Assembly (NCBI RefSeq): GCF_000327385.1
Contig: NW_008709663.1
Span: forward strand, 1,373,673 to 1,437,672
Length of the DNA: 64,000 nt
Direction: 5' to 3'
From: Lottia gigantea
Lineage: Eukaryota > Mollusca > Gastropoda > Lottiidae
This document shows positions 49,201 to 61,200 of this stretch, in pieces. The translations under genes were made by a program, and so were the position numbers. The notes below the pieces were generated by a model. It did not search any database, was not told the origin of the DNA, and worked only from the letters and a program-made list of their open reading frames with translations. Numbering within the stretch: position 1 is the first letter of the stretch; the number at the start of each line of letters is the position of its first letter.

Positions 49201-52200
49201 AGACAAATTATTTCTATAGTAAAATTACAGCTACTATGAGATATCGCTGGGAAAAACAAGGCGTGAATGTGGTCTATACAGACTTTTGCTACTCAAAATT
49301 TATATAAACCATTAACTCACTGGCACAACTCTGAGATGTAGCATTTCCGAAGAAGCCATCTTGGCAGCGTTCACAATGGTCTCCGACAGTTTGTGATTTA
49401 CAGTCAATACATTTCCCAGTGTTTTTATCACATGAATCGCTGTTCCCGTTACAATTACATCTTGTACATTTCCCAGTGTTCAATATGTTAGGGTTGCCAT
49501 AGTAAAATGTGTCACATCTGAAAAAAAAGGCGTAAAAAAAAAATTTCAAATCCGATTTCAGTGTTCAGTCTGCATAATTAATTGCCCCATTTCTGTCTAT
49601 AACATAGATAGACAAATTTGCAATGGTTGCTCATATTTTCAAATTAGATGCATAAAAAGTAACATTTTTTCTATTTGCAAGAAATTATAATGACAGACGG
49701 ACTGGCAATATACCTTCGCATTGCCATTTCGGTGTGAAAAAAGTTACTCACTCATCGCAGAGATTACCAACATATCCAGTTTCACAGAATAGACATTTTA
49801 TACTGCCTGACTCCTGTTCACAGGTCGAGTTGACAACACGTGGGGGATAACACATACATTCATTACAATCACTAGGTGTCCCTAGTGTAGCATCACCATA
49901 GTAACCAGCCTTACACATCTCACATTTGGATCCTGGAATAAAAAGGATGAAATTTTCTATATAAATTGGAGCTAAATAACTAAGATTACTTCGGAATATG
50001 TCACTAGCGAGGCAGGAATACTAGCACTATAGGACTGGGATTGTGTACAGGTACCAGTCTATCCCCCACCCCTTTATCACCCCCCTCCCCCTTCCCATCT
50101 CTACCTACACTGACCTGTAGTTTGATGTTGACAGTTAATACAGTCCCCAGTGTCAGGGTTACATTCTGTTGCATGGTTATTACATTCACAGGGTACACAG
50201 ACCCCCAGGTAGCCCTTCTCCCCTACTTTATCTCGCCTGTACCCAGGGGCGCATTCCTGGAAAAATAAAAAACAACAAGCATGGTTAGTTCCCCACCATT
50301 AAATACACATGCATGATTAATGAAAAATGTTTAATTGTGGGGACACTGATAGCAATTTTCAATCAGGCATCTGTAGTTCCTGCAATTCCACAAAAACTAA
50401 GTGTTTGATGACATCACAAAATATGCTTTATCACATAAGAACTTTTGCTTTTAGTGACGTCATCAAACACTTAGTTTTAATGGAGTTACAGGAACAACAG
50501 ACCACAGAAGGAAATTGGTTACTATCTCTTTCAATTACCACATCAAAACAAAAAAACAGGACCACCTCAAAACAAAAAAACAGGACAGAACTAAAAACAC
50601 TTGAAACAGGAGACTCCTTTCAAAAACTTAGTGTGTAACAAATTGTAATTTGAACCACAAGTAGTACCCTTTAACTCCTCAAGATTCTAAGGTCAAAGGG
50701 CACAGTCCTTTTGACTACACAAATCACATTTACTGCAGGTATGAATGGAGTACAGTGTCACCCCAAAAAGTTGTACAGCTACAAACCTATTAAAATCTAT
50801 AACTTGAGAGGCCTTATCAAACTTACTTGTAAAAATCACAAATAAAACACAATGTAATAAAGAAATAAAGAACAACTTTCACCAAATTGTAAAAGAAGAA
50901 AAAGAAAACTTCAATAAAAAAACACGTCACGTGAAACATAAAATATAGTTTAACTACCAATTACCATATGGAAGATACTCGCATCTGATTGGCTATTACC
51001 ATTAATTAAAGAAAATACCAGACGATAAGAAAAAATCATTAATCCAACCACCAACATACACCAACCATTAAAACCAACAGAAGAAAATTCACAGCCATCT
51101 ACCTCAGAGAACCACCCCTTCCTTTAGGGAACCAGCCCCACCCTTACCTCACAAGACGACCCAATGTAGCCTGTCCCACATTGACAGTTTTCCATCATGA
51201 GGTTCACCGAGCCTGTTGATTCCTTTTTATAATAAACCAGTCTATGTAACCTATAAAAGGTGGATGAAATAATCGATTTCGAAAATGTTCAAAATAACCG
51301 AAAATGTAAACTTATTTGTACTGTATGGATTGCTAAGAGGTTTTCTAGTTTTTTGGGTGTATCGGGACACTGATAGCATCAATTTACACCATTCTAATTT
51401 TCAGTCAGAAGTCTGTGGTTCCTACTAAAATCGCAACATTTTGACTTCATCAAACACTCAGTTTTAGTGGAATTGCAGGAACCACAGACATCTGATTAAA
51501 AATTGGAATGGTGCAAATTGATGCTGTCAGTGTCCCCGATAAATATAAAAAGTTTAGAAAACTTCTTTACAATCTCTTTATGTACAAATAAGGAATGTAG
51601 GAAGCCTAAAAAAGGGGATATTATTTGGGTCACTGTTATATCAATGTACTTGTTGTTTCAATAGTCTTTACCTATATTATTGTGCATACATGATTGTTGT
51701 GTAGGTAGCACAAACATTCAAACATAACTTGAAAGTTTCAAGATTTTAAAAATGACTTACTGTGATGTATGAGGTCCGTTTAAAAATGAAGCAGGTAAGA
51801 GAATATAATCCACGCTGCTAATGGCAAGAATAAAGTCACTTCGATTTAACGCTGTCGTTCCATCTTTCAACCACGATTTCTCATCAACCTTTACGCTAAG
51901 TTGAGTTTTATTGTCTGCGCCAGGTGCCCCAAAATCGTGAACATATCTTCCCTTCCGTCCAACCATGATGGCTTGAGCCGGACTCGCTGTTCCGCTACCA
52001 GTCGATGTGTACTGGATGTCAGTGTCTATATTCATACCATACAAATGGAGTAAGTTACCCTTTAAATCACCAGGAGCCATCCAATATTGAGGAGTTGTCC
52101 CCTCCTGAGTTACAGATAGATACATCGTGTCCCCGGATATAATGTTGATAGTATTGTTTACTAGCGCCCCCTGTCCATCACTCAGTTGTATAGAAGCTTG

Positions 52201-55200
52201 TAGTTTGCCTCCCAAGTTTGTCGTCAGTAGAGTTGAAGTCTGGAAAATAGAACATTGTAACATTGTGAACCAGGTAACAGCAGTAACTAGGTTGTTTCAT
52301 TCACTCATAAACTGTATACAAAATATACCTAAAGATGGGTTCCCTTATTTCATTTATGAAAATGCTAATACTTATATGAATAGAAAGTAAAGGTGTTCTA
52401 ATGACTTGTCTCATTTGTCCATAATTAATTCATCATTAGCTAAATTAGAAGAGAATTACCAGTAGAATATCAATCAGTGACCGATCAAGAAAGGTCAAAA
52501 AGTATTTTTTTTGTTTATCCAAACCGTACATACATGGACATTTATAAGTGGTTTAAACTCTTTAGTTATATGCAATAAGAACATAATGATATGATTAAGA
52601 ATACATGATAATTCATTACAAACACCAATTAGCCAAATAGTTTGCTTAATTTGACACTAAAAAATAAGGAAACCCATCTTTAAAACTTGACTCATAAATA
52701 CACAACAGTATACCACCTTTCATCAACTCTACTTTCAATTTGAGGAATATAGACAAAAGCCCAAATGAAAGCTCAATTTATAATTCATCAAAATAATTCT
52801 CAACTGATTAATAACATCCAGTCTGCATCTCAATACAAAGTTTCCTAAAAGGGGTATTCCGCTTTTTGGTAAAAAGTTTTGATTATCAAAAACATCTTAA
52901 ATTATACCTCAAAAAAAACATTTTGACCTACAAAAAAAGGAGAATGCCCCTTTAATATCAGATATCATATATTAGTTTTAGGATGTTTATTTATATACAT
53001 GATAGAATTGGGGAACACGTTTGTGTCTATCGTACCCATTCTGCTCATTCGACATTTTCAAACCATTTAAAAAGTCAGTCACTTACCCTAGAAAGACGCT
53101 GAGTACTGGAAGAACAAGACTGAGTAATTCCCATACAAACACAGTCCAGACACCCTGCATCGTTAGCCTTGTCCAGATAGAAAGACGTGGCTGAACATTG
53201 ATCACATATCATACCTGCGACATTCTCCTACAAAATACAACACCAATTATAACAGCTTTAGAAAGAAACAATGACTGTATTTTACCAGGATAAGCTATGT
53301 TTCAAGAGGATCCTATCTACTGGTGTAACCTTCGGATATCTCTTGGCCAAACTTCTAGGCATTGATTTTAGAAAGATAACATCTTAGGATCAAGAGGATA
53401 CTTTTCATCAGCTGGTCCATGACCAAACCCCTTGGCATTGATCTTTTCTGGATTATCCGTACCCATTTACAGCTGGGTCAACTGGGATAATCAACACTTT
53501 CACATGCTGACCAAGATTACAACCCATAACCATCATTTTGTTACTAATTAAATGGTGCCATGTAAAGTTTCCAATGCTAGAACAGACAGAAGCCTTCTCA
53601 CAGTGGACCCAGCTTGTAACAGGTAGGCCTAGGAATTGAGAGCTCCAAATTTTCTACAACTGCTAGAAATGAAATAAAATGGGAGTTTTTCATCCTAATT
53701 TTTTGCTTCATAGTGAGTTAGTGAAGTTAGGCAACACCATACAGTGTGATATAAGGGAAAATTTGACATAAAACAAGTATTACATTACTTTTTTCCAATT
53801 TCAAACTTTCTGGGGCTCACTGACCTGCACATCCTTGACAACACTTTAACTTCTTAACTGGTACTAGTCCTACTGTTGATTCTTTAAAGGCAAGATTCTA
53901 ACCTAAAGCACCAAAAACCCTAGTGTATCTATTAGTGTACTAACCTTACAAATACATTGTCCAGTAGTTTTAGCACAAACAGTACTGTTAGAGCCTACAG
54001 TAGAACATAGACAAGACGAACATCCACTGACACTGAACAGTTTAAATTCATCTTTACACTGGGTACATTTCTCACCCTCCACACCCAGTTTACAGGTACA
54101 CACACCCGTCTTCTGGTCACACCCGGCTGAGATTGAGCCTGTCACATCACAACCACAAGGCTGAAAAAATAAATATTGGTGTTACAAATGATTTCTATCA
54201 ATTTTCAATTATGTTAATTGAAATGAAATGAAATGAATTGAGTTTTACGTCCTACTTTTCTGCACCATGTGGATTAATGAAGACAGAGATGCTGTATGCG
54301 ATGAGGGAAATTTTGCCAGGACAGGGGCATTAGCCTACTCTTTTTTGATTTCCAAAGGTTATAACAAAATACCTATTTAACAACAATATATACAATATCT
54401 CGTATGACTACACTTTACACTGCCTCGATTAACATTGTCTCTGAATACTCGAAGAATTATTTGCAGCATTTAGTACTACATACTACTGAGACTGTGCCTG
54501 GTGTCCAATCCTCGTTTCACTTCGATATCTGGGACATTGTTTATACGATCTGAGGACACATACAAAAACAGGTTGAAAACTACAGTAATAATTAAACTTA
54601 ACAATGTTAATTCCTCACCTGACACCCAGCAGAGCTCCAATTCCAATGATAAACAGCACACGTATCACAAATTCTACCAATAGTATTAGGTGGGCAGACG
54701 CATTGACCAGTTCCCTTATCACATACAGAGTTACTTCCCTTACATTCACATGCTGGAATAGAAAATGTTTTTGATGTGGAAATCTCCTATAAATCTATAA
54801 TCACAATAACAACTGTCAGGTATAAATGAAATTTGAACAAAAAAGAGAGATTATGTGCTATTTCCTGTCATAAACAAATACAAATATAAATAAAGTAATG
54901 ATTTTAGAATGTTATTGATGGTTAGTTCAAAAATAAACTTAACTTTACAAATGAATAGAAATGGAGTTTTACTTCCTACTTTTCTGTATCTATTTGGATT
55001 AATGTGGACAGGCAATGCTATGCAGTATGCAAAATGGAAATTTTGCCAGGACAGCTGCATTAGATTTCCAACTGTCGTAGGAACAATAGCATAGCCTGTA
55101 GCACACACCGCCCTGGTTATTGTCCCATCTGAACCACTTAATGCTTTTTCATTGTCAGCCCCTCCGACCTGAACCACTAACAAGGGTAGGACTGGATAAA

Positions 55201-58200
55201 TCAAAGGCACTATCTAGACTCATGATGGAATAAACCCCAGAACTTTCATGCAAATGTTTAACTCACATCGGCAGGTATTTACTCAACCTATGCCAGGATT
55301 AAACCCTAGACTTTTAGGTCGGCAAGCAAGTGTTCAACTCAAGGAGCTACCGTGGCTACAACTTACCTTTACAGCCAGTATTGGATAAATCATAAAATCC
55401 TGGTAAACATTCATCGCACTTTCTACCTCCTACCCCCGGCTTACACCGACATGTCCCTGAATAAACCTCACACTCCATCGACATACTGCCATCTTTATCA
55501 CAGTCACATGACCTGGCTCCATTTAAATAATAGGTCGTCATGGAGAATATACTCGCCTTACATAACTTCTGAACAGCATCGTCAGTCCTAGAGACGAAAT
55601 GAAATGAAATCTTTAATAGATTTAAAAATAACATTACCAATAGAGGTCTCCAGGACAGAATGAAAAATCTCAATATTTACAGGTGATATAGATCAGCTAT
55701 CAGCTATTAGCTATCTCTGACACTTTTCACAACTAAAATCTGACATTTAGTTCATCTACAATTTTAAATGATGTGTATGTGTATGTGAGCCAGGCAGGGT
55801 TGCTTACTCTTCTAGACACCACTTTTCACTTACAATTGATAAACTTCTTCATGTGAAAATGTTAGCTGTTACCAATGTTTCTCCAAAATGTTTTAGATTT
55901 TGAGTTTTTCATTTTAGAATTGAGATCGTTAGTAGGCCTACTTAGTTTATTTATTTAACTTACAGCAGTCAGAATCACATAATGTATATAATTTCATCCT
56001 TTAAATCTTCCAGGGGGAGGGGGCGCTTTGGAGCTACAGAATTATACAAGGGGAGCTAACAACACAAAGCATTTAAAAACTCAATGTCCGTCTCATTTCT
56101 TGGGAAGTCCTGGTCCACCCTGGTCCACCCTGGTCCACCCTAGTCCACCCTAGTCCACCCTGGTCCACCCTGGTCCACCCTGGTCCACCCTGGCCCCTGC
56201 TGAACCCTATTTGACTTACCCAATGCTATTCTCTAGAACATTACAGACTGTGGAAAAGGATGGGTCGACTAACGAAGATAGAGGGTTAACAAACTCGACA
56301 GGGACAGCAACAATTTGATCCTGAAATATGAAAAAAAAGAGTAGAGTAAATATGAATTGAATGGCGTTTTAAATCCTACTATTCTGCACCTTAAGTGTGG
56401 GCACATGAAAATCTCCAGTCGGTCATTTTCCACGTCAATAATCACGTGTGGAGCATGCAATTGAAAGGAAAATGAATCTGATTGGATGATGATGATAAAA
56501 CTACCAAAAACAAATATCAAACTTATAATTCCTGTCGGGAATGCCATAATCTTGTCATGAAAGTACGGCATGCGGGAGATTTTGCTCAAGAATTGAGTTG
56601 GCGAGAAAAATCGCATTCCAAGACTGCACGTGTGCCCACACCTTTATGGGCCGGAGACTGGCAACACCATGCAGTGTACAATTAAGAACATTTCTCCAGG
56701 ACATGTTAAAATGTTGACAAGTTACATATTGTGATTGAAACATAGATTTCTGTTTTCGAGACCATCTTTCTGAGCTGATGCCACCCAAAAAAAACTGCCA
56801 ACAGAAGAATCTGTACCAGTATGAGTTAGCCCAGGGGAATTAATATAAGTACAAACTTACTAAGAACATATCTCCTAGAACTCTAATAGTTACGGTGTAA
56901 ACTGCAGGTTGTAAGGTAAAATTACGACTGGCAAGAGTATTAACGGAACACCATCCACTAGAGCATACTGGGAAATTTATCATTAATGGCGATGTTCCTA
57001 AAAAATAGATCATGATCAAATGTATACTTTACGTTCCGTTTTCTATTTGCTTTTATTTTAAATTTAGCCACTTTAGTTAGGAATTAAAAAGACCACAGGC
57101 CATCTTAAGACCTTACCCTATCTGAAAACTAAAGTGGCTAGATTAAAAATAAAAGCTAAAATAAAGTTGGCCATTGACGGTAAGAAATCTAAATGAATTC
57201 ATTGATAACTAAGGGAGATATGGTTTTGAGCTCGAGGATCCAATGTGCCATTCCCTGTAAGATGGTAGTAGAGAATCAGGCAGCTCTGGCTTCTGGAGGT
57301 GGTTGAAGTGTTGTGGAAACTCTGACTAAATAAAATCTACTAAAAAACAGAAAGAAAGTTTGGTCTACTGTTTGACTAGAAAAGTAGCAGAGAAGCTGTA
57401 GTGATAAAAACATCAAGTGTTATCTGAATGTAAAACTCTTGATTGAAATGATGACAGTCTAAACCTCAACAGTTGGTATGAATTTCCACAAGAGTTTCAT
57501 TTCTTGTTGAATCGTAAGAGCACAGCAGGTTGAAAGGCGAGAATCAAAACAAGTGATGGAACACAGACTCATGTCACTACCTGAAAGTCAGCGTTAAATG
57601 CAACTATATTATATAGATCAAATTGAAATCATCTCTGTATTAGGCAGGGAATGCTTAATCTTCTAGACATCTGGCCATGAATTCTCGAAATGATCTTAGC
57701 GCTAAGATGTCCCAGAATCAATGTTAGAAGATAAAAACCTAGGATATCCTAGAATCAATGTTAGAAGATAAAAACCTAGGACATCCTAGAATCAATTTTT
57801 AGAAGATAAAAACCTAGGACATCCTAGCGCTAAGATCATTTCATGAATACGGGGCCTGGATACCACTTTTTACTATGAAATACTTACTCAGTTATGACCA
57901 ATATACTTCTTCATTTCGAAGTTCATTTGCTGTTACCAAAGTATTGCCGAAGTATCAATTTGGATTTCTGGTTTTGCTTCGCGATTCAGATTATAAGTAA
58001 TTGGATTTTTATTTCCCAACTTACCTAAAGATTTGACCTCTAGTTGACCTGTAGATGCTATGGTAGTAGTATATCGAATGATTAGAATATATTCTCCTGT
58101 TAGCTGAGTTCCACCAGGAATAGCTAAGTTTACTCCTACTAAATTCTATAATACATGAAACGAAATAGAGTTTTACATCCTACTTTCCAATAATATTTCA

Positions 58201-61200
58201 GTGTAAAATAAGTTTCACACAAGGTTCTTCTGCCTCCGCAATTGAAACAAGGTACCTGTATCAGCAAAATTTATCAAAACTGTTTTGAATGTCAGCTGTA
58301 TAGTAGAGGTGTCTAGATAATTAAAATCTGTACAAGCACAACAATTCTGTCAATCAAAATTCAGGAGTAAAGGTAGAATAGTATTGGACTCTTTCAAAGA
58401 GAAATACAATCAGGTGTTTCAAAAAATATAAGCATGGTCCGCTTCGCATGACACCCGCCACTACTATATCGGTCATGTGATACAATCAGATCAATTTATG
58501 CCTGATTAAACATTTGTGTACCCTACTAAAAAATATTCCCATTTGCTTCCTTATCTGTCACAATATTCACAAGAAATAGAAAGTTTTGTGTTTAAAAACA
58601 AGAGGTTGCCAAGCAAGATACGCCCACTTCCCTGATATATTTTCAGTTTATGAAGGGCAGTCACCAATCTATGTCAAATCATACCAAAAATACAATTTGT
58701 ACAAGATATAATTGTTGATTTGTTAATCAAACACAGAAAATTTCATAAAATTTTGACATAAATTTCCAACAAATTTTGATGGGTAATATTATAATGTGGG
58801 CGTAGTCAAATGCTGATTTGATTCGTTAAGGCCTCAAAAATAGGGCACGGGAAATTGAGACTTTACTCACCCCTGATTTCAAATCAGCGTATCCATCTCC
58901 TTTAAATCCACCATATTGGGGTCCTCGACTTAAAGAAGCATCCCCTGTTCCGTACTCAAACTCGGCTGATATAAAATGAACATCTGGATAATAATGTAAA
59001 TCACTCGGGCTGAAAATAAAAATAGAAATTGAGATGAACTGATGTGAATTGTTGAAAGATTTTAGACAAATAAATTTATAATTAATTGAAATAAAAATAA
59101 CATAAATCTGGGTCAGGCAGGGCTGTTGATTTTCCCAACCAGGCAAGTAACACGTAAATCAAACACTACCAATTTTCATCTCAAATTCATGAAAAATCCC
59201 TAAAATTAGGCGTATATGCTTAGAAAATGTCCTGAAGATCAAAATGGTATTCACACAGTTTGAAGCTATGAACAGACATGACTGGCAAAATATGTTTCAA
59301 TGGATTCATTAATCGTATAAAGACCAAACAATTTGTCAAATAAGGTCATGGTGAAAATTCTCAAAAAGGAGTGACTCAAATGGGTTTCGGAGCAACACCA
59401 ATATTCAATGTGTGGCTCTAGATGTGCTAATATCCCATCTGAGAAACTATTGGGGCCAGATTTGTCCGGCTAGTATCACTCGTGAAAACATCCCATAATA
59501 GTTAAAAAAGGTGCAATGAAAAATTAAAGGGAAAGTTGCGCCATTTTTTTTTCACATTTAGTTAATGTGTCAATTTTAGTTTATGACCACTGGACAGCCT
59601 GGATCTTCCATATTTAATGTTGTCATATAAAAAGAAGAATAAAAAATCTTACCTGTCACATTTCATGGCGTCTATGTTCGTTCTACACGGACATTTTCCA
59701 AATGTTTTATCACAGGTCATTGACTGGGATCCACCTGGATCACATCCACATGCAGTACATCCTGGAAATAGATCATAGCTCATTAATTCAATCAATTTAC
59801 TTCAAATATCGTTAGCTTGCTATGATAATATTCCAGGTAGTTGATAAGAGCATTGACAATATAATATCTTATTATTTATATGATATCTATGGATAAGAAA
59901 CTATTATGAAGTGATGTCACGCAATGGTCACATTATGGTCAGGTTATGGTCACGTAATGGTCACATTATGGTCACATAACGACCATGTAATGGTCACATT
60001 ATTTCATGTAATGGTCACGTAATGTTAACATAATACATTTAGTTATACAAAAATGTCAAGAATTATCAAAATAGGCTTGTCATGTACATGTATTTTAAGT
60101 TGTTCACATACAGTGTTCACAGTTCAAAAAGTTGTCTGCTAATAACTCAATCATGGGCACCCTAAAATACTTAAAATATCCCGATCTTCACAGGACATAT
60201 AATACTGTGTTTACACTTTTTACCATGACCTTTTTCGATGGATCTATTAACCCTTTCAAAGCTAAACTCAAACTGTCCCTACCTTCAGCGTTATTAGGGT
60301 TAAGATTATAAAAACCATCTTTACATTCATCACACTGTCGATTCTGGACATTCTGTTTACAGTTACACTGTCCCGTGGAATCGTTTTCACATGTTTTATT
60401 ACTACCAATAGTTCCTCCCACTTCACAATCACATGCTGTCAAAATTACACAATATAAATGTTGTTAGATAACCAGTGGCATATCTGGACCATGCCCCATC
60501 CCACCCCTCCCTCAGGCCACAAAAAATGAAAAATGTATTACATACTTCCACTTCCAAATGGTGTCATTATGCTGTTATGACCTTTGTACTTATTCCATGA
60601 CTGTAATAGTCACCTTTCTTGTATCATTGAAGTTTGTAAATGAAGCAATTTGATTGGATTGTAGGCTTGCGAATACAACCAATCAGAGGCCTCCACAGGA
60701 AGTCTGTGAACACAAAGCCATAATGTTTATGTCTTTCTGTTGGGGGATCTGATTGGCTATATTCGCTGGCATACGATCCAATAAAATCACTACGTTCAAT
60801 GATGCTATGGTCTGTAAATCGCAGAAGGTTCAGTACATGATTATCTGAGATCAAGGAGGCAGGACCTGTCACAATTTTATCAGCATCATCCCTTCATCTA
60901 GGCCTGGCTATATGTTGTGTTTTTAATCTCCCCCTGATTTATACTTAATCATTATAAACATCAGCAACAATATCTTAAATTTCACAAACAGTAAATGTGT
61001 ATCTTGACAATATTAATAAGCAAGTATGGTATCAAGATGGTTGAATAAGCATAAGCAACTGTTCCAACAAAATACAGTATATCCTGCTCATGCACCCAAC
61101 TTTATTAAACAATCACCTTCAATATGCGACCACAATAAAGTTCCCCCCCTACAACTTTTTAACATAAGTAACGATTGATAAGTGACCACCTTCATTACGT

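Larger units (their letters stand above)
47443..50256 (-). other. LAMA5-like: Laminin alpha exons 17-22: LE10 end to LE16
   Basis: Exons 50115-50256, 49752-49932, 49321-49517, 48704-48847, 48184-48336, 47443-47592. LE11 (PCECNNHATECNPDTGDC, CQHQTTG), LE12, LE13 (RCNCNGNSDSCDKNTGKC), LE14 (NCACSPGGSSSSVCDTSTG), LE15 (PCNCIEAGSTTLQCNDADG) and LE16 (ACNCNVTGTVTGQMTCN) each have the eight-cysteine laminin EGF pattern. Exon 20 must end at 48704 (donor GTTCGT) to keep the frame into exon 21; an earlier GT at 48711 would break it. Confidence 0.88.
53087..55587 (-). other. LAMA5-like: Laminin alpha exons 11-14: end of L4b, LE6-LE9 and first half of LE10
   Basis: Exons 55367-55587, 54619-54752, 53945-54160, 53087-53227. 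LE6 (SCDCDKDGSMSMECEVYSG), LE7 (ACECKGSNSVCDKGTGQC), LE8 (PCGCDVTGSISAGCDQKTG), LE9 (SCLCSTVGSNSTVCAKTTG) and the start of LE10 (DCVCMGITQSC) before the L4a insertion. Exon 13 uses the donor GTTAGT. Confidence 0.87.
55367..59009 (-). other. LAMA5-like: Laminin alpha exons 7-11: L4b (laminin IV B) domain
   Basis: Exons 58871-59009, 58025-58145, 56861-56997, 56220-56320 and the first ~75 bases of 55367-55587. It begins after the truncated LE5 with DLHYYPDVHFISAEFEYG, the L4b start of alpha5/LanA chains ('.YYPDLH'). It continues through GGTQLTGEYILIIRY, VCSSGWCSVNTL and YTVTIRVLGDMFLDQIVAVP to QKLCKASIFSMTTYYLNGA. In other animals L4b is found only in alpha3B/alpha5-type chains. Confidence 0.85.

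Noticed and set aside
50041-50268. 75-codon plus-strand frame
   Set aside because: Antisense shadow of laminin exon 17.
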